64,000 nucleotides of DNA from Undaria pinnatifida (lineage: Eukaryota > Sar > Phaeophyceae > Laminariales > Alariaceae). How positions within the stretch are numbered: position 1 is the stretch's first letter; the number at the start of each line of letters is the position of its first letter. Shown here piece after piece: positions 11,465 to 24,699 of the stretch. Under the pieces are notes generated by a model, which saw only the letters and a program-made list of their open reading frames with translations, was not told the origin of the DNA and made no database searches. The DNA is taken from the NCBI GenBank assembly GCA_012845835.1, contig JABAKD010000021.1, positions 6,169,386 to 6,233,385 of the forward strand. Reading direction: 5' to 3'. The position numbers and the translations under genes are program-made.

Positions 11465-13161
11465 TTGTTCTGCGCAATAGAGTTTCAAGGCCTCCGCCGT
11501 GAAAGAGTTCACCGGGTCATTCTCTGGCAGGGTGTCCCGAGAACGTCTCCTGCGTGCGCGGGATACACGCCATCAACAGGCGGACAAGTAGGGAGTGGCG
11601 CTACCATCGAGAACTTCGGCAAAGCGTTGCAGATCGGCTCTCCGTATGCGACGCTGTTGTAACTTCGCGCAGACGGTATCCAACCCATGAAGTACTGTGT
11701 TGGCGTTCTAGTCGTAACTGCCCCACCGGTAGAGGGACAGGCGGCAAGTTGTCAGGTGGTCAAGGGGCAACTACTAACGATAAGGCTGGTCGACGAGGGC
11801 GATGGTTCGACGATTGAGTGGGAGAGCCGGAAGCTGCACACGGCTACTACGTACACCTGCTCTCTTGCCCTTGTCGTGGACCTGGACCCAACACTGGACA
11901 TGAGCAAGAAGACGTACGTGTTCAGCATGGCCGAGTTGATCACTACACAGCACGTGCTCCAAGAAACCGCGGAAAACGTGCAAGGATGGGAGGCGGTTCC
12001 TGATGTGTGACCACCTCCACGCGGCAACGTCGCCTCTCTTCCGTTGTGATGCCCTTACTTGCAAGGCGGGCGGGGCGCTCGGAGAGGAGAACGTTCCGTT
12101 AGCTTCTGTCGACGAAAGAGTGGAGTGTCCGCTCTGCTTCGCCCAGGTGGTGCCGAAGATAATCTTGGAGCACATGAGGGGGCACATCCTGGAGGATGAC
12201 GTGAGGCGCTCGTACGACAATAAATTTTGTTTGTCCCGTTTTTCAAAGCTTGGTGTGTTGAAAAATCTACCGAATTTGACGCCTAAGCTTGCTGCACCCA
12301 ATGGACTGCCTGGCATGCCTGAAGCTGAAAGTAACTATATTAATTTCCGGTGATGGTGCTACCGCTCCTGCAGGCCCTGCGGCAGTGCAACATGTGCTGC
12401 TTTTGTGGCGGGGAGATCGGGGACTAGTGCAAAACCTGGGTTGTACAAGCCAGTAAGCAAAACGCGGAATCTAAGATGCACTCCACCTGTCCTCTCGCGC
12501 TCAAATTGGACTCGCAAAGAAGTGCCGTTGCGTTAGGCCTCAAGGAGGCTTCCACTTTTACCGCTTCTACACCATGCACCCACGTACCGTTGTTGTGCAT
12601 ATGTTTGCACGCCTGAAGTGTGGGTGTGGAAGTACTCTATGTTGTACCACGTAGCCCAGAAGCACACCTCTGCGTTGGCTCTGAGCAAGTCAGATCTCAA
12701 CACAGCGAGATTTGAAGACAGCTACAACGTAGCCAAGAAGCAAACGGACGTGCTGGCGGGAAAGTTGTTAGAGTGAAAGGGAAGAGGGAAGGGTAGGATT
12801 GCTGAAGCCCCCCACCACGCCGAAAGGTCGCACCTAGGAAGAAGAGTGTCCCAAACCCCATCGCACGCATCGAAATCTCGCAGGTGAAGGGCGGCTCAGG
12901 TGATTCAGATGAGTCACACGGCTCGGAGGAGGGGAGCTCGGGCGCGGAGTAGGACTCCGATAAGGAGGACTCGGACGATGGAGTGAACTCCGAGGATGAG
13001 GATGTGGATTATATCGAAGATGGGGTTGAAGGGGGGGAGGAGGGGGATGAAAAGGAAGAGGAGGAAGAGGAGGAAGAGGAAGAGAAAGAAGAGAAGGAAG
13101 ACATCAGCTCGAAAGGGCGTTCTCGGACGAGGGAGAGGCGATTTGAACTTCTTGATGGCTA
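11465..13161 (+). pseudogene. Decayed transposon-like gene with C-terminal zinc-finger motifs and acidic tail
   Basis: The pieces lie in order but in changing frames. Frame 2 (about 11465-12010, one stop at 11660) contains a stretch ending QGWEAVPDV. Frame 3 (12003-12353) contains ECPLCFAQVV and HMRGHIL. Then come MCCFCGGEIGD, STCPLALKLD and PCTHVPLLC, and finally VWVWKYSMLYHVAQKH, a Cys/His finger-like series. A strongly acidic tail (about 12895-13160, frame 1) with one TAG ends in FELLDG and TAA at 13159-13161. I recognise the CFCG...PCTNVP...VWKYNM..H pattern from C-termini of eukaryotic transposon-associated proteins but cannot name the family with certainty. There are at least four stops and two frameshifts, so it is not functional. 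Confidence 0.5.
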
Positions 13162-13834
13162 AGCAACGGAAAGGTGTCAGCACTTACACGAATATTCCGC
13201 GTTGCACATGGCGAAGTTCATGCCGCCGCCGTAGGCTCATCGCGAGCACGCCCTTCCGGTATTTCTTTTTCCCCTGACCTTTCGGGCAAGTTTGGACTGA
13301 TGATATGATGTCTCCAAGCAGACCAAACTATTTTGTTGTCTAATTTGAATTTTTCGCGCTTGTTTCGCGCAATAATGTATCGACGGTGGTCGCAAGAGAA
13401 AGTTGGCAGAAGCAAGCCGACGCGTTCGTAAGACCTGAGACGATGTGGGGGAAAGTTAGAGGGGGTTTTGTGACCAAGCGCGGCGCTTGCTCACCATTGA
13501 TAATTTCTGAGTACATTGACCACCTTGCATTGACGAAAGAATATACATACCTAAACAACCTAAAGTACAGTTTGACATCCCTTGCTTTTGCAATGTTGGC
13601 TTGCTTGCCAAGCCTCTTTGTTAACGCAAGAGTGCGCAGTTAACCATCCATAGCGGCAAAGCCAGAAACGAACCACCAAGCGAGCAAACAAAGCAAAACG
13701 AAATGTGAAAAAAAAAATGAAAACATTTTTTTTGGGCTTCAGCGGGGGGGGGGGGGGGGTAGGTGTGCGGGATAACGTTGCTTGTGCGCCCTCGATACAC
13801 ACGGTACTGCTCTGGACAAAATCGAGTACAGTTC
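13162..13834. other. No supported gene
   Basis: AT-leaning sequence with short open frames on both strands, an A-run near 13708-13733 and a 16-base G-run near 13744-13760. No domain or dispersed repeat was recognised. Confidence 0.5.
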
Positions 13835-14560
13835 TATGTGAGCATTCGCCACGCGCCCAGGACGCCACGTGAGTAGCGATGTGGATCGGTTCTAGGTCTG
13901 TTATTTCTCGTACACACATATCATACACACATACATTCCAAAGCACACATTCGTCGAGAAGGCTGGCGGGTTGAGGCGGGAACACTCTCGATCTTTCTCT
14001 ACTTTGTACCGGGGATAAACCGGAAGTAAATCAAGGTTTGGGTTTACCTTTAACACAATAGTACCAAAGCGTTAAACCCTACCTCCAACTCATGGACAAT
14101 CTTACCACGTACGCCACACAAACTGAAATTGTTGACGCCAACCCGATTTGTTTTTTAAACGTCCAAGAGCGACTTCCATTGGCTCGTCATCCTTATCCAT
14201 TACCACCACGTGCAAACACATGTTTGTGACGTACTATATAGCAAAGAACACTTTCCACGTACGGCACACAGCATCTCTGGACCACTAAAAAAAATTGTTT
14301 GCGCCAACATCAGTACAACGTGCATCCACCGCTATCACACTCTTCCCGCTGAGTACTATTCTTTCTTCGGAGCAATGCACTAGCTCATGCCTCACATTTC
14401 CTCGGCAAAGAGCCGCGGGGTTTGCCTATGTGAGTACGCGTAACACCATTATAGGTGGAAACATATATATATATACGTGTTACGGTTTTTCGCCTTGGGA
14501 CCCCAACGCGATTTCACGTTTCCCGCAACCCGAAGGGGAGTCTTGTAGTGTATAAACATG
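13835..14560 (+). repeat. Dispersed repeat R1, copy 1 (~0.7 kb)
   Basis: It matches, in reverse orientation, 34240-35025. Shared words run through the whole length, for example CGCCACGCGCCCAGGACG near the left end, ACCTCCAACTCATGGA in the middle, and CCCGCTGAGTACTA and TTATAGGTGGAAA near the right. Identity by eye is about 75%. A shorter fragment of the same family is at 23640-23725. No coding frame is conserved between copies. Confidence 0.8.
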
Positions 14561-15144
14561 CATGTGGCCTTAGCCTTGAGTATTGGGGAACAGGCTGGGT
14601 CTACCCGACCGCTTCTACTTCCGAGCTCGGCCAAGGTCATGTTTGTTTTGGCGGGTTGGAGCCTTGAACACGTGTTCCATGAACCGTCGGCGATCTATCG
14701 AAAGGAGCTTTTCTACTTTCTGTTCGTCACATGTACAGTATTTTAGTTTGTTTCAGATAGGTTTTGTTTTCGCGTTTTAAGGCAAGCAGGTTTTATCAGA
14801 AGGTATTGAAATCCAACAACTACCGATTTTCAACAAAACCGTACAGAAGCAACGTGCGAAGGTTCAGGATCGACGTCACTAAAAGGACGTCAACGTTGGG
14901 ACTGCCTAACTAAAAGCAATCATAGGTTATGGCTTAGGTCGTTGATATTGGCCTGGTATTGCAGTAGATTGATTTTGAACGAAACGTCCTACTTCAATTT
15001 AACACAACTGCATCAAATTCTCGAAAAGGTGAGCGGAACGTCCTATAGCTATAGAGTGGAGTGCTTGGCGCCGACTGGTGATGTCAAGGAACAGTGGATG
15101 ACCAGTGCGTCTCGAGGAAACTACGGTGGCATCCTATCGGCGTT
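14561..15144. other. No supported gene; lead-in to the minisatellite
   Basis: Unique-looking sequence with short frames only. Words resembling the minisatellite (CATCC, GTGGTCATCCACGAG) begin to appear near 15130. Confidence 0.5.
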
Positions 15145-18100
15145 CGTCATGGGTATTTCGTGGTCATCCACGAGCGCGATGGATGCTCATAGGGCGACCA
15201 TGGGCCCTTACGTGTCTATCATTTGCCCCTATTGGTCTGGCATCGGTGCATAATAGACTCCTTGACCAGTGGATATCCGTTGGCGTACATGAACGCCCAT
15301 TCGTCAGCCGTGCTTCCCTGTTCGGTTGTCTACGGGTCCCCTGTGGGCGTCCATGAGTCCCGCAAGGGACTCCTATAGGGCCTCTCATAGATCTCCAACG
15401 ATCCGCACATGAGCGCCCATGGGTCGCTCATGGGTCGTCCGTGTATGCCAATGGGTGTCTATGGATTCTCCAATGTCGTGCACGAGCGTCCACGGGCGTC
15501 CGTTGGTCTCCGATGGGCCCTCAAGGGCCTCCCACCGGTCTCACCTGGACGCCCTTGCACGTGAGGACCCATCGGCAAATAGTGAGATTCTATGGGAGCC
15601 CATGAGCCTTGTGTGAGCGTCCATTCATGGTCTTCCCTTATTGACTCGTGGGCGCCCATGGGTCTATCAAAGGACTCCATGGGCGTTAATGGATGTGTAT
15701 GGGCGCCCATGAGCCTTGTGTGGTCGTTCATGAGCCTAACACAGATTCATTGTCGACGTATCTGGTCGTCAACAGTTGTCCATGTCTATCCCATGTGATA
15801 AACAGCGTGTCCACGGGCCTCTCGTGGGCGAGCATGGGCGTTATTTGGTCTCCCGTGGTCGGCCATGGGTATCCATTCCCGCTCATGGGTTTATCGTCGG
15901 CGTCCATGAACCTCCATGGTTCTCTTGTGTAGCCGACAGTTGTCCACGGGGCTCCTATATACCCATGGGCATCCATGATCGGCTCGTGGTGCGCCATACG
16001 TCCCCTGTCTGTCGAGTATTGGTCGAACCAAGGTCTCCTTTGGTGGGTACGAGAATGATTGCCGTGGTCGTTAGAAGTCGTACGGTGTAGCCCATCGGTC
16101 TCCCAGGAGCCATTATGGGTGACGCACGGGTCTCCTCCCATGGGCACCCTATGTCGTGAGTGCCCGTGCGTCCATCATACACACGGGGATGTCGCGGTCG
16201 ATAAAGGAGAATTTCCCGTTATCTTTGGAGGTCGACCAGGGTTGCCCAAGGGTCTGGCATGAGGTATCATGCATCACGTACGGGTCTCTTCCAACGTGAA
16301 CCTGAACTGGTACGGCACATGGGTTAACCATGGGACTCGATCGGCGTCGGTGTGTATTCCGTGGAAGTTTATCGACGTCCAAGGATGCAAATGGGTCACT
16401 CGACGACGCCCATTGGACGACCGACCGATTCCATTGGCGCCGTAGATCTTTGCGTTACGGCCATGGGCTTTCATGGGCCCGTGGGTCGCCCATGGCTCTC
16501 CTGTGCCTGGTCCATCGCTTCCCCATTGTCTTCCTATGGGTGTCCATGGGTGACGCTTGGGCGTCCGTGGGCCTCTGGGGTGTCGACAATTAGTCACTTT
16601 TGTGTTTTGGCCTTGACGTCACCAGACGTCACAGACGTCACCAGACGTCTGTACTCGCCAATGAATCTTCCAACAAGCGTCCATGGGTCGGCCAAAGGTT
16701 CCTCAGGTGGCGCGCTATCCCGTGGCCGCCCATAGGTCTAGCGTGGGACATCATGGGCGCCCATTGGTTATAGTTTGGACTCGGTGTGTGTCTACGCACC
16801 CCCATTGGTGACTCGAGAACACCGATCGGTCTACCGTGAGATTGAAATGTCGCCCATGTGTTTTCCGTGTGATTAAATTATCGTCCATGGGCACATTGGG
16901 GCTACAGTGGGCTCCCGTGCGTCTGCCATTGACTCCCGCTTGTCGCCCGTAGGCTCCCATGGGCGCCATCGGACTCCAGTGGGCGCTCCGTTGTCTCCAA
17001 TGGCGTTCGCCTGAGATGCCATCATAAGGCTCCCACGGGTCTCCCGCGAGCGTACATGGGCGTATATCGGCGTTCATAGGGACCTTCTGGGTATCAATGA
17101 GTGTTTCACGGTGTTTCGTGGACGACCGTGGGCGTCCATGGATCGCCCATCAGGTGGGCTTTCATGGCTATCACCCTCGGTGGTCGTCCATTGTTCTCGC
17201 GTTGGCATCTATCGTTGTTGAGGAGTATCCCGTGAGAGTCGGAGGGCCTGCATGGACCTCTCTTGGGCGTAGGTGGTGGTTCATTTGTCTGCGCGGGTGC
17301 CCGTGGGCCCTCTATTGGTTTCTCTTGCGCGTCCATTGGCGAAAGCGGTCGACAACTGGTCTGCCGTGATCGTCCATGGTCGTTTTTGAATTATTCGTGG
17401 TCCTTCGTGAGCGTCCAAGGGCCTATGCGAGCGTCCGTGTTAACTGATCAGCCGCCCCTAGACGCTTACGGGCGCTTGTATTCATCCATTGATCTGCCGT
17501 GGTCTTACGTTGTCGCAGATCGATCGCCCGTAGTCGTCCTTGAGCCTGAATGCATCTGCCACGACTGTCTATTGCCGTCTATCGTTCCCCCGTGGCCGTC
17601 GGTAGTCGTCCAAGGAGATATGTAGGCGTCCGTTGATTTTCGTCGTCGCCAGCCTGGTTATCGTCGTTTGAAATTGGTTTTCCATAGGTTTCCCGTCAGC
17701 ATCAACAGGTTTCCAAAGGGTCTTCCGTAAGTGTCGCATTGGTGTCCCATTAAGCGTCAATTGCCTGCACATGGGCGGCCATGGGCATCTCGGGGGCGTC
17801 AATTGACGGATGTGTTCGCTCATCGGGCTTCGACGAGCGCTCAAGAGTCACCCATGTGTCTACCTTAAGCGCTCTGTGCCGTCGATGCCCATGTATCTGC
17901 CGTCGAATTCCTTGGGCGCCCATGGGTGTCCCGTGTGAGCATACGTTAAACAAAGTTGCTCCTTTGGAGCTTCCATGAACTCCCATTTTCGCTCCTCTTG
18001 GTCTGCAGTGAACGTCCATGGCCAACCGCGGGCGTTCTAAAGCTTGCATTGCAAGCCTTGGGCGTCCACGGGCCTCCCAATGCACTCTATGGGCGCCCAA

Positions 18101-21100
18101 GGTTTTGTCGTGTTCGTTCATGGGCGTCTGTGTGTTATGTGGCCTTACCGTGGTTGCCCGGGAGCGTGTCAAGAGTGTGTTGTGGGCTACCACGGTCTCC
18201 AGCTGTCGCTCATATTCGTCAATTGATATCTCATGCATCTCGGGTGGGCATCGATGCGTCTCGCTCGATGGACCATGACCGCCCATGGGTCTTCCATTGA
18301 GATCGGTGGTGGTCCGTGGGTCTCAAGTGCGCGTCCATGGACTCCCCATTTGTGTTGTATGGGCGTCGATGGTCATCCGTGGGAGGAAATAGGTATCTCG
18401 TGACATTCAATCAGCGTGCATGTATCGCCTTTGAACTTTAGTCGGCGTCTCCAGGTATGTTGGGGGTGGGTTGGACTCTCTCGGGGTTCATGGGTATTGC
18501 ATGGTCGTTCAGCGGTGTCCATGGTTCTCCTTTCGGCGTCCACTGGCTCCCATGGGACTCCCGTGTCCTATATGGATGGTAATTGGTCTTCCATTGGCGT
18601 CAGCCGGCGTGAGTTAGCTTCAAGTAGTAATCCGCGGGCATCCATGACTTACTGTTGTGGGTCCATGGACGTCCATAGGGGTCCGTGGGCGCCCCGCGGA
18701 TGTCCATTGGTCTATACGCACATGGATCTGCCGTAGCTTTCCATGGGTGCCAATTGATTATACGTGGCCTTCTATGAGCTTCCTGAAGCCCCCAATAGAT
18801 TTCGTCGTCGTTCATTAGTCCCCGGTGGGTATCGAAACTGCCTGTGATGTCTTCTATGGGAGGTCCATAGGTCTTCCGTGAGAATCTATGGATCTTATTT
18901 GGGCGTTTATGGAATCCCGCCTCGTCCAAACGCGTCGACTTTCTCGATGTTGAAGCTGATGGTGTCCATGGTACTCCCGTCGGCCCCCATGGGCGCCCTC
19001 GAGTCGTTCATGGACGCCTATGGCAATACACGGGACTCGCGTATATTGTGCGCCTCCATTAGCGTCATTGGGGTGGCATGGATATCCCGTTGTCGGGAAT
19101 GTGTGGCTATTTGTCTCTCCTCAACGTCCATTATCGTACATGCGCTGCATGAGTCTGCCATGGGTCTCCCGTGGTCGTTCAAGGGTATCCATACGCGTCC
19201 TTGGGTTTGCCGTGTTCGGTATGTTCGTCAAAGGGCCTCGGGTGTGCAGCCGGTGCGCTTTCATGTGCTTCACTATGGGATTTCGTGTCCTTGCTGGGTG
19301 TCAATATGTCAACCGTGGTCGTTCATTGTCCAACATGGGTCTCCGGTGCTTCTGTATTGTCGTCCATGGATATCCCGTGGTGCCCTTGGGCGTACATGGG
19401 CCTACCACGGTCACCTGTGAGCGCGCATGGGTCTCCTGTTAGCAGAAAAGCACATGGGTATCACGTGAAAGGTAATGGATCTCCCGCTGTAAGCCATCGG
19501 GGTCCACGGTACTCGTGTGTTGGTCTCTGGGCGTCCACGGGTCTCTCGTGGCCGCCCGTGGGCTTCCATAATTCTCCCGTTAGCGTCGACAGGCACCCAT
19601 GAGCTTCTTGTAGCTTCCCATTTGTCTCCCATGGGGATGCCATGGGCTGTCATGGATTTCCAGTGCGTCTCGTATGCGGTGTCCGAGGCCCTCAAATGAT
19701 TGACCAACAAGTATCGCATTATGGGTCTTCAAATAGTGCTCATTCGTCTCCTATCGGCGTCCGGTGACCTCCACCAGCGCAGTTGAGTCTCCCACCGCTC
19801 TCCCATTGGCGTCAGTTTGGTCCGTGGGTCATTTATGGGTGCCCAATGGGTTGTCAATGTGTCTGTAGCGGCCACTCGCCACCGTCCATGGGTATCGTGG
19901 GCGTCAGAAGGCGCCCATGGGTCTCCTGTGGCCTTACCGTAGATGTCCCATGGGTCTCCCACGGGTCTCTTGCGGGCCCTCATGGTATTTCGTGGAACGC
20001 TATGGCGTGGTCGTGGGCGTCTATGGTTGATTGCGGGAGTTCATGTGCTTCCATTTTTATCCCATGGGTCTCTCGCGTTCGTCTGTGGTCGTCCGTGATC
20101 GATCGTCCATGGGTCTCCCGTGTTCGTCTATAGGCGTCTACGGGTATCCCGTGGACCCACATCGGCGCACAGTAGTCTCCTATGGGGGTTTTGGTGATGG
20201 ATGGGTCTCCTGCTGGCATTAACAAGTTCCCCATGGGTCTCCTGTCGGCGCTCGTGGGCGTTCCGGGCGTCAACAGTTCTCTGGTGGGCAGCCATGAGTG
20301 TGCACTGGTCTCTAACGGCCATCCATATTCGTCCATTTATAACCGATGGGACTCCCGTGGGCGACTTTGGGCGTCAGTTGGCGTCCATAAGCATCTATTG
20401 GGCGTTCATTGGTGTTCTGGGGGTTCATGCGTCTCTCGTGCTAGTCGATTTTCATCCATGTTTTCTCCGTGAGTGTCCATTGGCGTCATAGAACCATCGT
20501 GGTCAACTAGGGGTGTCCATGGTTTGCACCAGACCTTCGTCCGCGTGCATGGGTATTCCGTGCGCACCCGTTCGCGTCCATGAGTTTCACGAGTGTAGTC
20601 CATCAATGTCCATAGACGCCCATGGATGATTCGTGCGGGGGCGTGGGGCTATACGTTCATGGGTGTGCTGTTGATATCAATGGGCGCCCACGGGCTATCG
20701 ATGACCCTTCGTGGACAACCGTGAATGCCCATTGATCTTCTTCGATGTCCATGAGTATCTCTTGGGTGTCGTATGGGAGTCTGCGTTCGACCGTGTGCGT
20801 CCACGGATCTTCTGTCGGCGTCCATGGGTCTGACATGGTTGTTCATGGACGTACTTCATCCACACGCGCCCTTGGGTCTTTTGGTCTAGACAGTGGAAGT
20901 CCCTCGCTTTCCCGTCCGTCACCATGGGGGCCCACGGCTCTCCCGGTGACGCCAATTGGCGTATAAGGATATATCATCGGCGTCCGCTGGGGGTCCATGA
21001 CTCCCTGCGGGCGTCAGTGAGCGTCTTTCATGGTTGACCGTGAGTCTCCTGGTTGCTGCCATGGCCATCGATAGGAGTCCATGAGTCTACCTAAGCGCTT

Positions 21101-22930
21101 GTAGCGGTTCATCGATCACTTGCGTGCGTCCACTGGTATCCAGTCGTCCCTAGCTGACGCCAATATGCGGCCGTTAACCTCGGATGAATCTCCCGTTGAC
21201 CGACGCCCTTGGATGCCTGTTGCCGTCCATTGGTCTCCTGTGGGTGGCCATGGACGCCCATGGGCTACCCGTTGAAGTCTTTGATAGTCCATGGTTCTCC
21301 TATGAGCCATCGTTGGCCCCCCTACAAGCATCGACTGTGGATATCCATGGGTTTTCTGTGCGTCCTCGATGGGCGTCCATGGGTCTCCCTGGACGTCTGT
21401 GGCCGACAATAAACCTCTCATTGGCGTGTAATTGCGTCCGTTGGGGCCCATTGGTGTTCCGTGGTCGTCTATGGGCGACCATTGGCCACTCACGGGCCTT
21501 AATTTGAGTGAATGGGTCACCAGTGGGCGTCCATGCGCATATCATGTATCCCTGATGGTCGTTTGTGGGCGATCGTGGGCTTCGGTGAGTTGTCCGTGGT
21601 CGTTCATGGGCGTCGGTGGGTCACCTTTGCATGTGTCCACAGACGGGTGTTGCTATTCATCGCCCCCCCCCCTATTTATGGAATCCCTCCTGCAATATCC
21701 GAACCCCGCCTCGATATATCATCCCCCCCTGAAATATCTGATCACCCCCTAAAATATCTACTCCCTCCCTGAAATATCTGATCCCCCCCTAAAATACATG
21801 ATCCCCCTTTGAAATATATGCCCCCCCCCCGGAAATATATGCCCCCCCCGTGAAATATATCACCCCCCCCTCCACTTCAAACAACCGGATAATTACCTAC
21901 GAACAAGGGTGAATTATTGCCCCCTTGTATTTTATCAAAGAGCGTGGTGATATGTTGAAGTGGGAAATCGCCACACCCTGCGCCCCTTGATACACTGTGT
22001 CAGGGAACGTGCATGGGTGTCCCTATGGGGGCCAATTCGCGACCGTTGGGGTCAATAGATCACCTTTTGTTTTATATGGGAGTCAACAGTCTCTCGTGGA
22101 CGCCCATGGGCTTGTCTTGATCGTACGTTACCGTCCACGAGTGTTCCGTCAGTGGGTGTGGTAGGTCCACAAGTCTCATGTGGGTGCTGATGGGCGCCCA
22201 TGGGTTTTACGCTCCAATCCGTTGCCGTCCATGAGTCTCCCGTACGCGTATCTTAGCGTCCGTGGGTCTCCTCTCGGTGCCCGTGAGCGACCGTGGGTAT
22301 ACGATGGGCTTTGATGAGCGCCCATGGGTGTTGCCCAAGCGTCATTTGGCGTCTAGGGTCTCCTGTGAGCGTCCGTGGGCGTTCGTGTGTCCCTCGTGGT
22401 CGACAACTGTTCTCTCATGGCCGTTTCAATGGGTCACCCGTGGGCTCTCGTGGGCTATCGTGGGCGTCCACGGTCCTCCTATGTGCGCCAAAACATGTGC
22501 CACATTGACTGCCCATAGGGATCCCACGGGTCACCATCTGGTCCCCTATGGGTTTCCCATGGGCCTCCATTTGGCGTCCAAAGACCCCGATATGTAGCCC
22601 ATAGGCCTATCATGGGCGGCCGTGAACGTCCATGGGTCTCTCGTGAGTCACCAATAGGTTGCGAATGGGACTCCTGTGATCGGCCAATGGCGTCAGAGAT
22701 TGTCCATCCATGGATTTCCAATGGTTTTCCAACCATGAACGCCCACGGGTCTCCCGTGGGTCGCCAATGGGTTGCCCATGGGTTGCCCAATGGTCCTCCC
22801 ATGGGCGTCCATGGACCGTCCATTGCTGCCCATGGGGGTTCCGTCGGTCGGCCGTTTTGTTCTCCACGTGCTGCCCATAGGTTATCGTGGTCGACTCTCG
22901 AGCTCCTATGGTGTTCACATGGGAGCCTTT
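15145..22930. repeat. 7.8 kb degenerate 21-bp minisatellite
   Basis: Variants of the unit GTGGGCGTCCATGGGTCTCCC (21 bp) repeat throughout, rich in the CCATGGG palindrome. Because 21 is a multiple of three, each frame shows a drifting 7-residue pattern such as VSRGRPW. That explains the many overlapping open frames of 60-180 codons on both strands. Units diverge strongly, and many are shortened or have lost whole segments. The array is interrupted at about 21655-22010 by a second repeat and some unique sequence. It ends near CACATGGGAGCC. Confidence 0.9.
21661..21872. repeat. 20-bp minisatellite embedded in the 21-bp array
   Basis: The unit is close to CCCCCTGAAATATCTGATCC. About ten units are visible, with alternating TGAAATAT and TAAAATAT versions and a distal variant ending AAATATATGCCCC. 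It has no relation to the surrounding CATGGG units. Confidence 0.9.
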
Positions 22931-23639
22931 CGAGATCCTTAACAATGCCCCAAATTTTTTTCCCCGGGAAAATGACAATTTTGTACATCACCCAGACACA
23001 CGTACAAGTGACAGACAAGATATTTTCATTACAGTTGATGTATATATGAAATACTTATATGATGACGTTTACGGTCTACATCACCCAGTAACGGTCCACC
23101 GCACCCAGTAACAGGGTTTATCCATAGCGATCTTCTGCGCAAGTCGTGGGAACAGGTGTATTCCCTACCTCCCCTCAGTACAAACGCCTTCACGTCGATC
23201 GCGTATAGAGTTCAGTGTTTCCAGGTTCATAGGTTGATGCTCGTCCATTTTATATGAATTATGGGACCCGAATGTTAGTAACTAACTCTCCTTCGCTTTC
23301 TGCCGGTCAACGTTACTCATTACAACAATCCTACAAGGATGAGTATAACAAGTATGAACTCGATGACTAATGAACCCACTATCTTCATGCCAGTAGTGAG
23401 GAGGGTCACCTACTATGCCACCGGGGAGGTTACACCGTAGTGTACAGCAGCGGGTATACACATTGGAATATGACTTTGCTGAGACACCGAGATGTGCGCC
23501 CGGCCAATACGCTCCTCCACTGCTCACCCGCTTTGTCTCGTTTGCGTATGTTGTCAAGCGTGGCGATGCACTCTTATGTTCCAACGCATGTTCAAAGGTG
23601 TCACTATCGGGATTCGGCAATCGGCACCACATTTAAATA
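22931..23639. other. No supported gene
   Basis: Mixed sequence with an AT-rich section at about 22960-23110 that includes a duplicated word (CATCACCCAG and CCGCACCCAGTAACAG). Open frames up to ~116 codons overlap on both strands and show no recognisable domain. Confidence 0.5.
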
Positions 23640-23725
23640 TCATACAAGGTTCCCCTTCGGGATGTGTGCCACTCGAAATCATGGGGGCATCGCAAGGCAA
23701 GGAGGTATGTCACGGGTAACGAACG
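23640..23725 (-). repeat. Dispersed repeat R1, short fragment
   Basis: ACAAGGTT..TTCGGGATG, then GGGGGC.TCGCAAGGC and GGGTAACG align with the same order of words at about 34297-34375 in the minus-oriented copy of R1. Confidence 0.6.
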
Positions 23726-24289
23726 CAACATGTTAGTCGTGAAACGAAGAACTAGACGAGTCATACACATATACTACACACAAAATGCAACGATCGAGTG
23801 AGCGAGCTGGCGGACGATTGACGTCGCACGGCTTGTAACTGACCGCTCATAATCACGTCGCATACACACCACAAATGTCACACACATACTTACACGCTAT
23901 ACACACATAAACAACAGCACACGGACGGACTCCAAGCGGCCCTTATAAGCCGTCCTCGGTCCTGGGGCGAGAACAATCTTTGTGGACACGAAAAAAAGAT
24001 CAATTGATACGTGTCTTGTGTTCTAAGAGGCCATTAAAGTTCTGTCTGATCTCGGTCTCTTCCAGCAGCACCCCGAGTTTGTTTGGTATTCATAGAGGCA
24101 CCAGGTGCCCTATCCCCTTCTCTCGGCCGGTGACGGGCAAGTCACGACGGAAATTTGCAGCCTCGACCCCTCAAAGTCGAAGAGACCTGGCACCCGTCGC
24201 GCGTTTACCACGCGCACACGATTGCAGGCAGCTATTGTGGTGCCCGAGGAAGCCAACCAAACAGCGGATCTGTCCACAGTTACTTGCTG
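23726..24289. other. No supported gene
   Basis: CA-rich stretch (about 23760-23920) followed by mixed sequence. An open frame at 23980-24438 (152 codons) has no recognisable domain, and its distal third lies in a dispersed repeat, so I do not call it a gene. Confidence 0.45.
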
Positions 24290-24560
24290 GGACTGATTCC
24301 ACGATAGCCCCCCGAAAACGATTGAATTTCTTTAACGAACGTTTCATGGCTGCTCGACTAGAGGCAGGACGCTACGAAACACTCTATTCCTGTAAGTTCT
24401 TGTTTGCAAAGGGCTATCGAACGATGACGAGGGCATAGCAAGGGGCGCCGTACTTCAGAAGGTACGGCTGGGAGCTGGTTTCAAAATCGGCGATTTCGTT
24501 AAAGGAAAGTTGGGGGAGCTTTCTTAGAACCACTCCTGGGTGGAAATATAGTAGATAGTG
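24290..24560 (+). repeat. Dispersed repeat R2, copy 1
   Basis: It shares an ordered set of words with 62340-62590: TTTCTTTAACGAACGTTTCATGG, then ACGCTACGAAA, AAGGGCTATCG.A.GATGACG, GGCGCCGTA, GAGC.GGTTTC.AAA.CGGC and GATTTCGTTAAA.GAAAGTT. Function is unknown. Confidence 0.75.
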
Positions 24561-24699
24561 ACTATGGGATATGATTGTGCGTTTGTTTTTTATATAACGG
24601 TCGGAAACGGTATACTAAGCGATGGAAGAGGTTGCATTTCGGCACACGATGAACCCCAGCCTGCACGTTGCTCGCCGGCGCGAGAGATATAGCGCTCGG

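Noticed and set aside
15105-22597. Dozens of overlapping 60-180 codon frames with RGRPW-like repeats
   Set aside because: Products of the 21-bp minisatellite in all frames; no frame dominates and none has a domain.
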